Made by a program: the position numbers and the translations under genes
The notes under the pieces: model-generated
The model's database searches: none
Told to the model about the DNA's origin: nothing
The model's input: the letters and a program-made list of their open reading frames with translations, nothing else
Shown: positions 38,176-51,654 of the stretch, piece by piece
Position numbering within the stretch: the stretch's first letter is position 1
Layout of the letters: each line of letters opens with the position of its first letter
DNA from: Tretioscincus oriximinensis
Lineage: Eukaryota; Chordata; Lepidosauria; Squamata; Gymnophthalmidae
Assembly (NCBI GenBank): GCA_022410635.1
Contig: JAJVDF010000123.1
Coordinates: forward strand, 1,806,262 to 1,870,261
Reading direction: 5' to 3'
Length of the DNA: 64,000 nucleotides

Positions 38176-38370
38176 CATTTATTTATTTATTTATACTCTG
38201 CCCCATACCCAAAGGTCTCAGGGCGGCCAACAGGAAAAACAACAGTACAGAATTAGTACGTTTAAACAGTAGCAAAACAATATCTGAAGGTGGAAGGAAA
38301 AACAGCATTTCTTTAACCAAAGGCCAGATTCAAGAGGTGCATCTTCAGAGNTCTCCTAAAAAAGTACAAT
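38176..38370 (-). mobile_element. L2-type LINE 3' end
   Basis: TTTATTTATTTATTTATACT, CCCAAAGGTCTCAGGGCGGCC and AAAACAATATCTGAAGGTGG; reverse orientation. Confidence 0.65.
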
Positions 38371-40779
38371 GTTTCTGCAAAGTCCATAGTTTTATTATCC
38401 AGTCATCCAAATTTGGAATGACAAAACAACTTTAAAGTTCCTTCCCATGCTAACAGTTAGGAAAGAAAGGAATTGTTTAGGATAGAAAAAAGACAAAACC
38501 AGGATTAGTTTGGACAAATATTTGTTGTTTAGGGGCAAATATTTTAGATGCAGTGTTGTAAGACACAGAGCTGCAGCTAGACATGAACTTCCTTTGGTAT
38601 GTCAAAACAATATAAATCAAAACAAATCCTGCACAGAGCATGAATTAACTGTTTTGATTCTGTTTCTCCTGATATGGCATTCTAGCAGATTTCTTTTTAA
38701 AATAGGAAGCAATGTTTATGCATAGCTAGGGCTTTCCTCCATTCCATGTTTTTCTTTTTAAAATGGATCTCCAGATATACCAGATTCATACAGANCTATA
38801 ATTCTCTGAAAGTGATTTCTTCAGCAATTTGTCTAATATTAATTTCAGAATGGATTCACTTATTTACAAACATCAAAGAACACATCAGTCTGGATTAAAA
38901 ATTATTGAATTACACTAGAGTGTCACCGAGAAGAACATCAATATTACCTTTGATTCTTTTACTTAACGAACGAATGGTAACTGTTTATTTACCAAATTTA
39001 ATAGTTTGCAGATTGGTAATATATATACTCTTATAACAACTCATGGCATGTAAATATACATCCAGATTATGTTCCTTGCCTGTAGTCCTGTGCTACACTA
39101 ATGTGTACTTTTAGTGTGTTTTAGATTGTCTGGATTGAGAAAGTATTATTTTGGTTCATTGTTCTTCGATTGTGCTTGGGTTTTAAAACAATATTTAATT
39201 AATTTTTATTAATTTTAATCTGTTACTCCATTTTGTTTTGTATCCTAAAGCAGGTTGATGAAAGTGGATTATTAATTAAAATAATGAACAAAATAATTAT
39301 TAACAGCAACATAAAATGTGGAATGTGCTTGATAAAAGGACAAAACTGCTTCTCTTGAGAGAGTATCAGAAAGTGGTAAACGAGAAGAATGGTAAAATAC
39401 AAAGCAAATTACATAAACATTTATATTTTTGTGTGCTTTAGTAGGAAGCTCACTAATGCTCTACCCATGTCCAAAAATTTACATCAGATCATATTCATAA
39501 TCCCAGTGAAGTTTGTTGAAAATGTCACTTTATTGTTAAGAGTACATATGGTTACAAGAATATTATCTTTCATTATCCAGTTGATTAGTTACACTGATGT
39601 TCGTTGATTCAACAATTCGATTTATCTATTTGTACAATATTGTAAGCATTTATGTTTTCAATTATAGCTGGAATTTCAATTAAAAATAATTAAAAATATC
39701 ATATCCATAATTCTGTCTCAATTCTGTTTGTAAAATTGTTTTAGAAACTACTTGGGAAAACTAAATTTATACAGATAACATATCCATTTGCCTAGAAATG
39801 AGTTATGTTTAGGCTAGGAGGAGTTCTCAGCACTAACCATTTTGTTTCTGTTTAATATCATCAAGAACCATATGTAGTTTGAAAAGAGTAGATAAAACTC
39901 CTTCTGACTGTTACAAGAAAAGAAACAGAGTGCATGTCAGAAGGTTATCCCAATCAGCTAAGCCTAAAACAGCTTGGCACGAATTCACTTTTGGTAGAAT
40001 AGACTGAAGAGAAAGTAGAAATATGCAGTAATTTCTTCTTCTACTCAGTGAATGTTCTCGATAAAAATTCTTAAATATTTTGAGATACTATCAGAAACTA
40101 AATTTCCAACTAACAGAACAGATTCAACAAGCAACCATATTTACCTTACATTTGCTGATCATTGTGTAAGTAAAGCATTTATTGATCAGTCCACAGGCCA
40201 CATCAAAAGATCTAATCATATGATTTGTGATTTACAATTTATGCACAGTTGTTTATNAGCATCTTGTGATATGGTTCACCACATTTTATTTATTCAGTCA
40301 CTGAAGATCTTTGACTGGATGGTCCAGTTGACTTCTCAGATGGAGTGTCTGGTGCCCCTGGACCCAGTCACTTGCCATGAAACTCACTGAATGGCTAGGA
40401 TCAGTCATTTCTTAGTATAAATCACTTATTGTTGGAATATTTCCACATTTTCCAGATCCAGCAGATGCTTTTGACATTGCAAGTGCTAGAACTTCATTAT
40501 CCTAATCCAACACTAGCTGCAATATAGATGTGTCTTTCCTGTTGTACTCCAGATAAAGTGTACTTCTGCCACAAGCACACCACTCATTACTTTCTGTAAC
40601 TGACCCATGACCCTATCACTCCAATGTCATATTTGATGCAGGATAATACAGCTGAATTACTTCGTTGTTGGAGATAGACAAAATACTCCTTTGTTGGAGT
40701 TGGAAGAGGATCTTCAAAGTTTGTACAAGGAACAATTAAAAATGCTGCAACACAATTTTTGAAGGTATGGAAACTTGTA

Positions 40780-40935
40780 GTTGAACCAAGTGTCTATGAA
40801 AGCTCATGCCACATCTTCATAGGCACAAAGTAGACTTGTCTATGAAAGCTCATGCCACCTACCTTTCTCCTGTTAGTTTCCAAGTGCTACAGGCCCCTTT
40901 GCTGGACTTTGAACGTAATGGATTTTGAACCTTAA
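40780..40935 (+). repeat. R2 repeat with a short internal duplication
   Basis: GTAGACTTGTCTATGAAAGC then CACCTACCTTTCTCCTGTTA. The segment TCTATGAAAGCTCATGCCAC occurs twice about 42 bp apart. Confidence 0.55.
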
Positions 40936-42294
40936 ATGTAAAATCAATAAGTAAATGTATTTATTTATCATTTATAAATGTGTAATGATGAGAACTGTAA
41001 GTAAGTAATGTAATCATGTGTTTTTCTCCTTGGCATCACAACAGACATTCAGATTCTTTCTGTAGAAATGGGAGGAAACCTTTCACATTTTGTACTTACA
41101 CTGTTATGCCAAAGCATTCCTCTATATTCCTTCCTTTTTATTTTTTGTAAGAATTAGTTTAATGAGATATCTTTTGGAGAGATTTATTCCCATATTTGTT
41201 AATGTACAAAAGTGAATGCTTGTCAAGAGGATAGATGATCTAAGCACTTAACAGCTCACATTAGCTTTTTATAATCTCTTTTATTAGCAATTCAAAATAA
41301 TAAGATCTTGACTCCTGGAAAGAACTTTAAATAATTTAGCAGTCAACATTCCTGTCCACAATGTCAACATGAACTATTTGTCCTGGCATTTGTTTATTTA
41401 TCCAAACTTTGTGTTCCAGCAATGATTTCAAGTTAACTGAATTCAACCAAAGATAGTTTAGGATGAGTGATTCACAACCATACTTCAACGATGGACTATC
41501 ATTAAGTCTATCTTGTCTTCTCATCCATAGCAAATGTGGAATTGCGGGCACAGTGGATGTCATAAATTAATGGCAAGTGGTCCCTACCATCTCCAATAGC
41601 AATTATAAAATCACGCCATGAAGCCGATAAAGAACATTTATTACAACCATCAGTCAGTGAAGAGTTAACCGAAAGGAAAGGGGAATGGATGATACTGCAG
41701 GCTTGGATGTCTACAAAGATGGAGGCACCAAAGGTTGTATCAATACTCAAGCTTTTTTACCCCCCTTATTGCCAACCCCTGCCTTCCAACTTTCATTGGC
41801 CCTTCTCTGATTATGGCAAGTNCTCACCCAATCACAAACTGCCAGGTAATCATCATCATACAAGCTAATCCTATTCCAGATAGAGCCAGTCACTGAATTG
41901 ATCTTTCAACTCCCAGACCCCAGTTCTTCGTTAGCATCTTTTGTTCATTCATCCCTTTGGGGGCTGCTTTTTAAAAAACACGAGACTGGGCTAAGGTGGA
42001 GAGGGGTCCTTTTTTAAAATATGGTAACCCTTACATGTAGACTGATAGAAATGAAATATTATGTCCGTTACATGCTATAAAGAATAGTGCTTTTAAAAAA
42101 AACAGTCTTGCTTCAGTGTGGCTGTCCAGGCCATCAAAGTTCTGGTGCATCCTTTTGGTTCTAGCCCTATTTGGTTACTCCCCATCCAACCACGATAGAC
42201 CTTTGTATCTTTAAAAATCGGAATAAAGCTTCTACCTTTAATACCTGTACAAGAGCAAATCTTTCACTAGGTGCAGCTTCTAAGGTCTGCTGTG

Positions 42295-42321
42295 TATGTG
42301 TGTGTGGGGGGGGGGGGGGTT
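42295..42321. repeat. TG/poly-G simple repeat
   Basis: TGTGTGTGTG followed by a G-run of about 14. Confidence 0.8.
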
Positions 42322-43091
42322 TCACTTTTTCACATCAAAGATGTATCCCTGTTTTTAAGTGGGTAGCCTACTTTTACACTGCTTTCTAAAACAATAAAGC
42401 CAAGTGTGAATCAGGCCCTACTGGAAAGGTTATTAAAATATAGACATTAATTACCTTGGACTAATTAAAAATACTTTTTTCAATGAAATGTATTATTGCC
42501 CCAAAGGAGCAAAACATCTTCCTTACCAAAATTGCTGAGGTAATTTGCATTCATTTCATTTACTTTATTTCCCTTTCTTTCATTGTAGGAATTGGTGTGA
42601 CTTTCCTTTTAATTCTAGCAACAGAATGATAATCTGATACTGCTAATCTGAAAACATTATGGAGAAGGTTTCTCATAGTCTAAGTAGTTCAAAGAAGTGG
42701 TCCTTTTTATGGCTACACTTCTATTTATATGTTTCATTAACGTTATCTCTTAACGATTGCACTGGTAAAGTGTTTCCAAGCCTAAGTAGAAGGCTGAACT
42801 GTATGAGATTATTTCGGTCCATTGTGTTATTCATAGTAAAAGAAAAACGCAGAGGCCTAATTGAAGTAGTTTTTTTTTACTTCTGTTTCTTAATCAAAAG
42901 AGATATGGAACAAAACAACTGCAGTCTTGTTGGACAACCTTAGTTTGAGCTTGTCACCAAAGCTTTTAAGAACACTTAATGAAAAGGTAGATCTGAAGCC
43001 TCTACTCCTTGGACCCTTTAGTTTTAAAACTGGGCTTGCAAAAAATATAGTGGCTACAGCAGTTTCCACAAGGTCCCTATGGGATGTGGTA

Positions 43092-43265
43092 CAGGTGAAA
43101 TCTCATTATGATGAATGACAAGTGGTCGGATGAATTTGTTATAATGATTTTTTTTTAATAACAAAACCCATTGTAACCAACATTACTCTTAAGGGACTTT
43201 CAAATTTGTTTGTTATACCACAATTTTTTGCTATATTGGGGTTCTTTATAATGAGTTTTCACCTG
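43092..43265. mobile_element. TA-flanked MITE (pogo/mariner type), copy A
   Basis: The termini CAGGTGAAATCTCATTAT and ATAATGAGTTTTCACCTG are inverted repeats and are flanked by TA on both sides. It abuts a CR1 fragment that starts near 43,289. Confidence 0.7.
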
Positions 43266-43288
43266 TATCAGCTTGCCAGGGTAGGCCC

Positions 43289-44188
43289 AATGCACTTCAA
43301 TTTAAGCAAGTGCAAGGTCATGCACATTGGGGCAAAGAACTCCAACTACTCCTACCACCTGATGGGAACCAAGCTTTCTGTGACCGAGTAAGAAAAGAAA
43401 CTTGGGGTGTTGGTGGGCAATTCGATGAAGATGTCAACCCAGTGTGCAGCAGCAGCAAAAAAGACGAATTCCATGTTGGGGATAATTAGGAAAGGAATCG
43501 AAAACAAGTCAGCAAATGTTCTTTTTCTTCCTTAGAAATCTGTGGTGAGGCCACATTTGGAATACTGTATTCAATTCTGGTCACCACATCTCAAGAGGGA
43601 TATTGTGGAACTGGAGAAAGTGCAGAAAAGGGCAACNAAAATGATCAAGGGTCTGGAGCACCTCCCTATTGAAGTCAGTCTGCAACGTCTGGGCCTCTTC
43701 AGCCTCGAAAGGCGACGTTTGAGACGTGATCTGATTGAAGTGTACAAAATCATGTATGGGATGGAAAGGGTGAATAGAGAAAAATGTTTTCTCTATCACA
43801 CAACACTAGGACCAGAGGGCACTCCTTGAAACTGATGGGTAGAAAAGTGAGAACAGACAAAGGAAAGTATTTTTTCACCTAGAGGGTCATTGGCCTGTAG
43901 AATTTACTTCGTGAAGAGGTAGTGATAGCTAACAGCTTGGATAGTTTCAAGACAGGACTGGGCAGGTTTATGGACACCAAGGGTTACTAGGATGGGATGT
44001 CTGGATGTTGGCTCTGGGATGGAGCAACAGGCAGGACTCCTGAAATACAATTTGCAGGGAGTCATGAACAGGTGCATATTTTGCTTTCCTCTGTCCAGAC
44101 TGCCCTCTGGTGGGCCTCTGTATGAGACAGAATGCTAGACTAGATGGGCTATGGCCTGATCCAGTATGGCTCTTCTTATGTTCTTATG
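43289..44188 (+). mobile_element. CR1 LINE 3' fragment
   Basis: It repeats the distal part of the 14-15 kb CR1: a MHFNLSKCKVMHIG block, a [20 protein letters not shown] block, then the 3' end TTCTTATGTTCTTA. Stops and frame changes are present. Confidence 0.85.
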
Positions 44189-44229
44189 GACATAGCTTCC
44201 TAAAGAATACTGCAAGGCATGCTTTGTGT

Positions 44230-44390
44230 GGCATGTTTTATGGAAGTCGATTTCAGAGAAATAGCCATGGTTAGTCTTAGTAGAAAGGCCAGCAAGGGGG
44301 CTAGTAGCGCTTGGATACTCACAGGACAGGAGAAAGATAGGTGGCATGAGCTTTCGTAGACACATCTACTTCTTCAGGTGCTTTATGGTA
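44230..44390 (-). repeat. R2 repeat, reverse orientation
   Basis: AGAAATAGCCATGGTTAGTC through GAGCTTTCGTAGACACATCT is the complement of R2. It begins about 40 bp after the CR1 end at 44188. Confidence 0.55.
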
Positions 44391-45327
44391 TGAAAATGGT
44401 CTAGGGGGCATTTCTGGTAGAGATCAGTTGAAGATTCTCCTTTAAGTGTCCTTATTCATGTGCCATTTCAAACATTCCATGTGGACGTTGGAATAGTTTA
44501 TACTGCATTACTTGGGCATCCAGCTGCCACAGTGGCCTTGGTCACAACTAAATATTTTTCCACCTACCATTATAAAGAACTTAGAACAGTGATATCACGA
44601 TTTTTGACAATTTGCCCTAATGGAATTTATAATTACCTATAAAACCAAGGTCACATAAGGAGCTGAGCCTAAGATCCCCTTCTATGATATTTGGTGCCCC
44701 CTAATACAATCTGCAAAATGTATTAATCAAGAATACCTCCCACCTTTTCTGCCATGAATATGTTAGATCTTTTATTCAAATGATGATATAAATTTGTAAT
44801 AAATAAAATGTTACATTGTATTAAATAATCCAGACTGCCACAAAGTTTTGAATTGTTTTTAAAAATGGTTCAGATTATTTGTATGTTCACTAGGAAAATG
44901 TAACCCATGACTGATATACTATGTTATTTTGTTATTTAAAAAGTTATTAATTTTACAATTAATACTAATGGTATCGCCCATTTCAGAGTTCCAAGCTCTG
45001 CCATTGGTCTTTATGGGCCAATGACAGTGCTCAGAACATGGAACTAGGCACACCTGTGCCCATGATGGTGCCTAGCCATCCACCTAACATAGTAGAGCAC
45101 ATGGCAGCCTCCAAGAACCAAATCTGCTACTGCCAGTACCTACCTTGCGCACTTGAGCTGCGCAATCCAAGCTCAAATTTGTGGGCTTCNCAGCTAGTAA
45201 TAATAATAAACTAGGTGGTTAAATACTTCAGTACACTTTCAGAACAGAAAAAACACAACAGCAAAGCAAATACTAATTTTCTTTCCACATTATAAACAAG
45301 TCATCCAGACAACTTTTTTCTCACTTT

Positions 45328-45482
45328 CACGCCATTATAAAAAACCCTAATATAACAAAATTTGTGATATAACAAACAAATTTGAAAATCCCTGAAGAAT
45401 GCCTAAAAGAGTAATGCTGGTTTTGTTAAAACAAATAAATTCACCTGATCCCTTGGCATTTGTTATAACGAGGTTTCACCTA
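45328..45482. mobile_element. TA-flanked MITE, copy B (inverted relative of copy A)
   Basis: It aligns with the reverse complement of the element at 43.1 kb, sharing GATATAACAAACAAATTTGA-like interior sequence and the right end TAACGAGGTTTCACCT. An internal segment is missing. Confidence 0.65.
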
Positions 45483-46880
45483 TAGCATGACAATGAGTAT
45501 GTGATTGCAGCGATCCAGCAGTGGTAACACTGTTCCAATGGTCCCCCTTTTCCTCCTTGTACTTTTATGCAGCTTTCATGGTGTGTCACCCATATTTTTG
45601 AGATATGATGCTATTGCATACACATTATGTGTGAGAACTGCTAGCCTTCCAGCCCTACCTTGTGATACATTGCTCAAAAATGGAGGCTACTGGATATTGA
45701 TCAACTAGGAAATTCACACAGGAAACGCAGTGATTATGAAAGAACCCACCGCACACCACAACCCCAATTCAAGTAGTAAAAACTTTCCAAACTTCCCAGG
45801 GGAGTTTAGTGAGGTTTTTTCCTTTGAATTCATCTACCTACCAACAAGGTGAATAGCTGCCAATGATGACAGGGATACAGATCATCCAATTACAAGCAAG
45901 GAATTATGCCAGAATTTCATGGGAAATGTAGATCATTTCTCTGTGCATAAGGGCAACTTGAAAGGAAAGCAAATTCTTTTCTAGCATTAACACAGCTGCA
46001 TAAGGAATCAATCTAAGTGCATCCTAAATCAAAGTTGGCTTTTCTGAATAACGGTCCATCTAGATGCAAGCCTCCATTGCGCTTCAAACGATCGTTGTAC
46101 TACCATGACTATTGTTCCACGGTTTACAAACAGAAGCAGTACTAAGAACACATGCTGACATTACAGGGTCAATGGCATCTGGGGCTGGACATGTGGGGAT
46201 TTCACCAGCATGGAATACCCAAATGTGCATCATTAACACGTGTGTCAAATTCCTGGATGGGGGTCATTTGCGCATGCATGCTGTGCTGGTTAGATTAGCT
46301 TGGTGCAACAACATACTGCAGGGGAAAGTGCTATAGTAGCTGCTTTTCCCTATGGTTTTAAAAATTGGACTATACCTTTCTTTTTCACGCTGTCCTAGCT
46401 CTAGGATGTCATAAGTGCTGCTGAACCATTTAGCAGTCACACCATCCTAGGAATAGAAAAGATGAAAAAACCATTTTGTGGGTACACCCTGTTCTTTTAC
46501 ACTTAAAGTGGATTTGTGATGTCACTTTCAGCCCCTGGAGCGCCCTTTCTGGAAGCAGGACTGGAGGTGACATCACCAAACAGGAAATGGGGTGAAGGAA
46601 ATTTTCTCCTGGATTGCTGCATGAGAATTCATACCCCATATGCAATTCGCATAAAGCTCCCAGCACTGAACTAGTGTTTCTTAGTGCTACCCAGCACTAA
46701 GAATGGCCTGGATATTGCATATGCAGCTTGTGTGTCCTTGCATTGAACAGTTAAGGGGGAATTCGTTCAATCAGGGCTTAATGTTCAACAAGTAGTGTCA
46801 TTCTATGTGCTGTAATCTGCTCATACTAGATCAGACTTTTCTCCCCATTTTTATGTGTTACATTTTGTGTATGCTAAGTC

Positions 46881-47410
46881 ATAAGAACATAAGAAGAGCC
46901 ATACTGGATAAGGCCGCAGCCCATCNAGTCCAGCATTCTGTGTNACACAGAGGCCCACCAGATGCACCTGGGCAGTCCGAACAGAGGAAAGCAAAATATG
47001 CTCCTGTTCATGACTCCCTGCAAATGGTATTTCAGGAGTCCTGCCTGTTGCTCCATCCCGGAGGCAACATCCAGACATCCATCCTAGTATCCATTTATAC
47101 CCTTGGTGTCCATAAACCTGTCCAGTCCTGTCTTGAAGCTATCCAAGCTGTTAGCTACCACCACCTCTTCAGGATGTAAATTCCACAAGCCGATGACCCT
47201 CTCGGTGAAAAAATACTTTCCTTTGTCTGTTCTCACTTTTCTACCCAACAGTTTTAAGTAGTGCCCTCTGGTCCTTGTGTTGTGTGATAGAGAAAACATT
47301 TTTCTCTATTCACCCTGTCCATCCCATACATGATTTTATACACTTCAATCAGATCACCTCTCAAACATCGCCTTTCCAGGCTGAAGAGGCCCAGACCTAA
47401 TCCCTTGATC
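46881..47410 (-). mobile_element. CR1 LINE 3' fragment
   Basis: Reverse-strand copy, close to the one at 37.5 kb over 400 bp, extending further into the 3' coding remnant near 47,400. Confidence 0.82.
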
Positions 47411-48423
47411 TAATGCCACCGGATCATTTTGGCTCAAACCAGATCCTTTCCCCAGCACCACCACTTTGTAGGGAAGTGTATGAATCTGTCCCCTACCCCC
47501 ATGAGAAAACTCCCAAAGAAGCAATTGTATACAAGTAGGAAACCCTTTTGCTCAAACAGAAAATGGAAGGAAGGATGCTTTAATGTACGCAGCTGCTGAG
47601 AGATGTGGTTGCAACATACAGCTGAACAAATCAAAGGAAACAGATTGCTCCTGTCTAGAGTGAGTTGGAAGCCAAGCAAGTAGCACTTTGACATTACTGA
47701 AGCTGAAGCATTGGATTACACCACACAGGATTTACTTGGCAGGGGAGGAAGGGAACGCCTCCTGGGCTCTGCAAGCCTTGATTTGTTTAGCTGCTCTTGC
47801 TGAAAAGAAAGAGTTGAGCTTGAAGCTGCAACTAAATAAACTGCCTACTTTGGCTGTTTGCCCCTCAGCACATTCCTATTCAAGGGATGCAGAACTGAGC
47901 CACGTAGATTGACTTTGGGCAGTTGGGGTCTTACCTTGTTACTTGGGAAACTGTTGGCACAATCTTCTGTAAGTACAGTATAGTTTTGTATGCTGAATGG
48001 TGCTGAGCACTGATTATATAAAGATTGTTTTTGATATTACTGCAACCAATTCTGTTATTTGCTGGCAGCCTCATTCATGACCANGCATTTCTGGCTATGA
48101 AGATTGTTGCATTTAATACGTAATAGAGTGCTATATTCTGTCAATAAGGGAGTTGAGGAAAGGAAAAGCGATTGAACTTTTATGGAGAAGACTATTACCG
48201 TGTTTTATTGCTAGTTTGTGTATTATATACATTTTACACCTTGGAAAACTGAAAATTTCTCCTTGACATTTTCAGAAATTCTTCACAGATTAGCAGGAGA
48301 AGAAACTGTATTTGACCGTTTTCAAAGACGAAAACCTTTAGGGATGAGGAGAGTGGTTTCTTGACTTAGTTTTGTATTTGTTTTTAACATTAAGTTGAAA
48401 TTTTATTTTTTACTGCTTATGCT

Positions 48424-48528
48424 TTTTGAATATGGTATGTTTCAGGAATTTGTCTATCATTTTTGCACCAGACCACGCTAATCTTCTCTGTAGTTCTCGC
48501 CTTAATTTTTCAGTTGTCCACAGAGTGT
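48424..48528 (-). pseudogene. U6 spliceosomal snRNA pseudogene
   Basis: On the - strand the segment follows U6 over its whole length. The best block is the internal AGAGAAGATTAGC followed by TGG; the 3' part reads CCTGAAACATACCATATT and then T-poor flank. Numerous substitutions and an unsuitable 3' end make it a dead retro-copy, not a functional gene. Alignment is by eye against the known U6 sequence. Confidence 0.8.
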
Positions 48529-49059
48529 TTTAAGTATTCATTCTTTTCCTACAATTTGTGGCTGCATTTCCTGAAAAGTTAAAACCCTATAATCTCTCCA
48601 GCTGGGTTTTCCTGTAAGCATGGGAAGTGGTGAAGAGAATCTGCTTATTGCTTTTANGTGAAAACTCTTGATTACTGTATAAACACTGGGGGTGATTATT
48701 ACTGTATTATTCATAAAAGCTGAAGCTGCTGCACTCAAAACTCAGGGTAGTTGGCTTCTTGAGGTTTTCCTTAAAAGTTCCATGGAGATTTTCCAGATGT
48801 GGATGTGGGTATCTGTGNTCTATCCACATGTTGGTAGCTGTGATCATGTGGAGTTACTAACCCATGAACGCAAAATGATTTGTGCCCCATGACCGTATCC
48901 AATATTTAAGTACTTTAATTTTCACTTTCTCCTACAGACAGGGTTTAGTTCAGAGTTGGCTAATGTGTACATAATCCACTTATCTGACTTTACCTATGGA
49001 CCCTGATAGTACTGTAGGTACTGTTTTCTTTTATTGACTTTACAGTAGTACAGCAATGA

Positions 49060-49510
49060 AGAGCCCTGGTGATTCAGCAGTTCGAAGCTCTGTGTTGGCT
49101 GTGAAGAAGAGTGAGCACCCCAGCTCTAGCCAAACCAGCTATTCAGAAGCAAGAAATAGTGATTAGATAAATGGGCAGCAAAGAGGCTAGTAGCACTAAC
49201 AATAGGAGCCAGTTTGGTGTGGTGGGCCAGTCACAGTTCTTTGAATACTCTCAGTCTCACCTACTCCACAGGGTGTCTGTTGTGGAGAAAGCAACAAAAG
49301 CTATGTGCGCCACCCTATGATAGGCTGCCCTGAGACCTTCGGGTATAGGGCAGGATATAAATACAAATAAATATAAATAAACNGGGACCATCACAGTGTG
49401 AAGGGAAAGGTAGAATGTAAGCCTGTGGGCAAAAAATAAGCTTCTAAGCCACTTTGCGTCCCCCTCAGGTGAGAAATACAGGGTATAAAAACCAAGTTCA
49501 TCGTCATCTT
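49060..49510 (+). repeat. tRNA-like SINE (family B), split by a family A SINE
   Basis: The two halves (49060-49204 and 49383-49510) together follow the intact copy at 52.9 kb: CAGCTCTAGCC and CAGCTATTC on the left, then GTAGAATGTAAGCC and AGCCACTTTG on the right, ending GGGTATAAAAACC. Confidence 0.75.
49205..49382 (+). repeat. tRNA-derived SINE (family A), internally deleted, nested
   Basis: The head GGAGCCAGTTTGGTGT jumps directly to GGGCCAGTCACAG, so the tRNA B-box part is deleted. The tail is intact. It interrupts a family B SINE. Confidence 0.78.
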
Positions 49511-49929
49511 CCTGTCCTATTGCATAAAGTGGGCACTATTCATCACAGAATGGTTGTCTTGCCCAAACACAGATTTAACCTTATAATTTCAAGGGCAGAT
49601 GTGATCACCCAGGATGCAAAGATTTCTGAAGTATCTTGGATAAATTCTTATTGCCAATGTGAAATAGTTTATAAATCAATTCATTTAGTATTCCTTAATC
49701 TGTAAGGCAGTAATTGGACCATTCAGCTTGGCTGTTTCTTTTCTGACAATGAAGGAGAGACGAATCAAGACTGATTGCAGCACATTACGTATGCAAGCCT
49801 TTGCTGTTTTGTGTTCTCATTGTTACATTTTGAACCAATGTTGTCATAAACTGCGTTTTTCTAGGAAGAAAAAATCAGATTGGAAAACAACAAAATGGAT
49901 TTAAATCTGCTCCACTGTTTCCCTTCTTC

Positions 49930-50138
49930 TAGGCTGACCAGATGACCGCTTTGGGGGGGGGGCGAAAACCCAGTTTTGCGGTGCCTCCTGTTTTTTTCTG
50001 AGGGAAATTTTTTAAAAAAAGAAAAGTTTTTTTAAAAAAATCATTTTTGAAAAAAAAAATTCCTCAGCAAAAATCATGAGGCACTCCAAAACCAGGTTTC
50101 TACCCCCCTCCCCCCAAAGGGGTCATCTGGTCAGCCTA
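49930..50138. mobile_element. Palindromic hAT-type MITE, copy 6
   Basis: Terminal repeats are present and a perfect 8-bp target duplication CCTTCTTC flanks it at 49922-49929 and 50139-50146. Confidence 0.9.
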
Positions 50139-51424
50139 CCTTCTTCCCTGTCCCATTTTGGCCCAGATTCAGTGAGCTGATAGGGCAGGGAAGCAGCAGA
50201 ATTGTACTAAGCACTTGCTAAGGGATGCAGATGGTGAAGCTTTTTAAAAAAAATCCCGAGTTTTGCATAAATTTTCACTTGTATAAAATCAGGGATTGTG
50301 ATCCTTGAGGTTCTTTCTGGTTCATCTAATGGAGTCAGAAGCAACCTCAAGAATCCTGGCCAATGGGAGACCTTTGTGGGCCTCCTCTTGTTCTGGCTGC
50401 TTTGACAGCAATTTACAATTCCAGTGCCAGTGCAGCAATGGGGAACTTAAACAGCAGGCAGAAAGCTGGGGTGGGACACCAGAGGACACACAACACACCA
50501 GGATTGGCCTGCTAACACGAATTGCATTAAGCTGTGTTTGCCTCAGAAAATGTGTGGCTGTGCAAACTGCCCAAGGTAAAAGGTTTTTCCATTTGGATTA
50601 CATGAGAATTGTGTGCACCAAGCATAGTTTTCACAGCTCTCCCTCCCCCCCCCACAGTGCAAATGCAGCCATTATAATTTATCTTTGGCCTTTATTGCAC
50701 TGAGACTTTTCCAGATTGACCTGTAATAGGCACCTGCCATTGCCATGCTAGTGCAGTCTTTGCGGGGCTGGTATGTTGTTTTAGCACTTTAACAGCATCA
50801 TCTTTTAGGTTTTAAGCTGGAATTTTGTCAGTCTTGCTATCAGCAGAGCTATCTAATGCCTATATGGCTTCACTCTCCAGGGTATCTGACTCTAGATGAG
50901 TGACTTGGACCATCAAGATGTTAGTATTTTTAATGCATAGTTTGTNTATAATTGTCATCTCTTTATCTCTACCACGACTATTTTCTATCTTTTATCGTGC
51001 CCCATTTTTGCATGGAAATTTCTTTTGAGACCTCAAATTTTATCAGAAAGTATCATTTCCATAGTCTGTTATTTTTTTCTACCCTCTACAAATGTCTTTT
51101 ATTGTTCCTATTCAATATTCATTTATTAATTGCATGTTTATTCCACTACTCTTACTAGGTATGTATATTTCATATCCTTTATGAATGTGAAGCACATTTG
51201 TACCTTTTAAATTTCTTACATGCCTTCTTGGTCTGGTTCACTCAAAGAGGTGAGAAACCACAGTCGGAAGAGGGTGCCTTTTCTTGGAGGGAATTGGACA
51301 AGAATGCTGTAATAGTGGCCTCTTTTATGCAGGGAAAAATACTTATTTCCAATTGCCATTTTAGTATCCCTACAGAAACTGGAGCTCAGGTATATGTGCT
51401 CACACACATGGAGAAAAGCAGCCT

Positions 51425-51496
51425 TCATAGATTCATAGAGTTGGAAGGGACCTCCAGGGCCATTGGGTCCAACCCCCCTGCTCATCACCTTCAAAA
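51425..51496 (-). mobile_element. CR1-like 3' fragment of a second subfamily
   Basis: The stretch around CATAGAGTTGGAAGGGACCT followed by GTCCAACCCCCCTGC is the widely shared sauropsid CR1 3' motif, in reverse orientation. Confidence 0.6.
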
Positions 51497-51654
51497 AGGA
51501 ANGGTCTTGCCATCCCATTTACATAGATTTGAAGCAGAGGAGGTTTTTTACTTGCTGATTCCATTTTATTTATTTGCATTTTAATTCTGCCCTATATTCA
51601 TATATCTCAGGGTAGGCTACAGTAATATCCACAAGAAACCTGAGACCTAGTGGG

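Larger units (their letters stand above)
38400..42650. other. Intergenic AT-rich stretch
   Basis: Apart from the R2 copy at 40.8 kb and a G-run at 42.3 kb, I see no exon, RNA gene or known repeat. Confidence 0.45.

Noticed and set aside
50305..50703. 132-residue + strand frame
   Set aside because: No recognisable motif, no splice context, unremarkable composition; likely chance.
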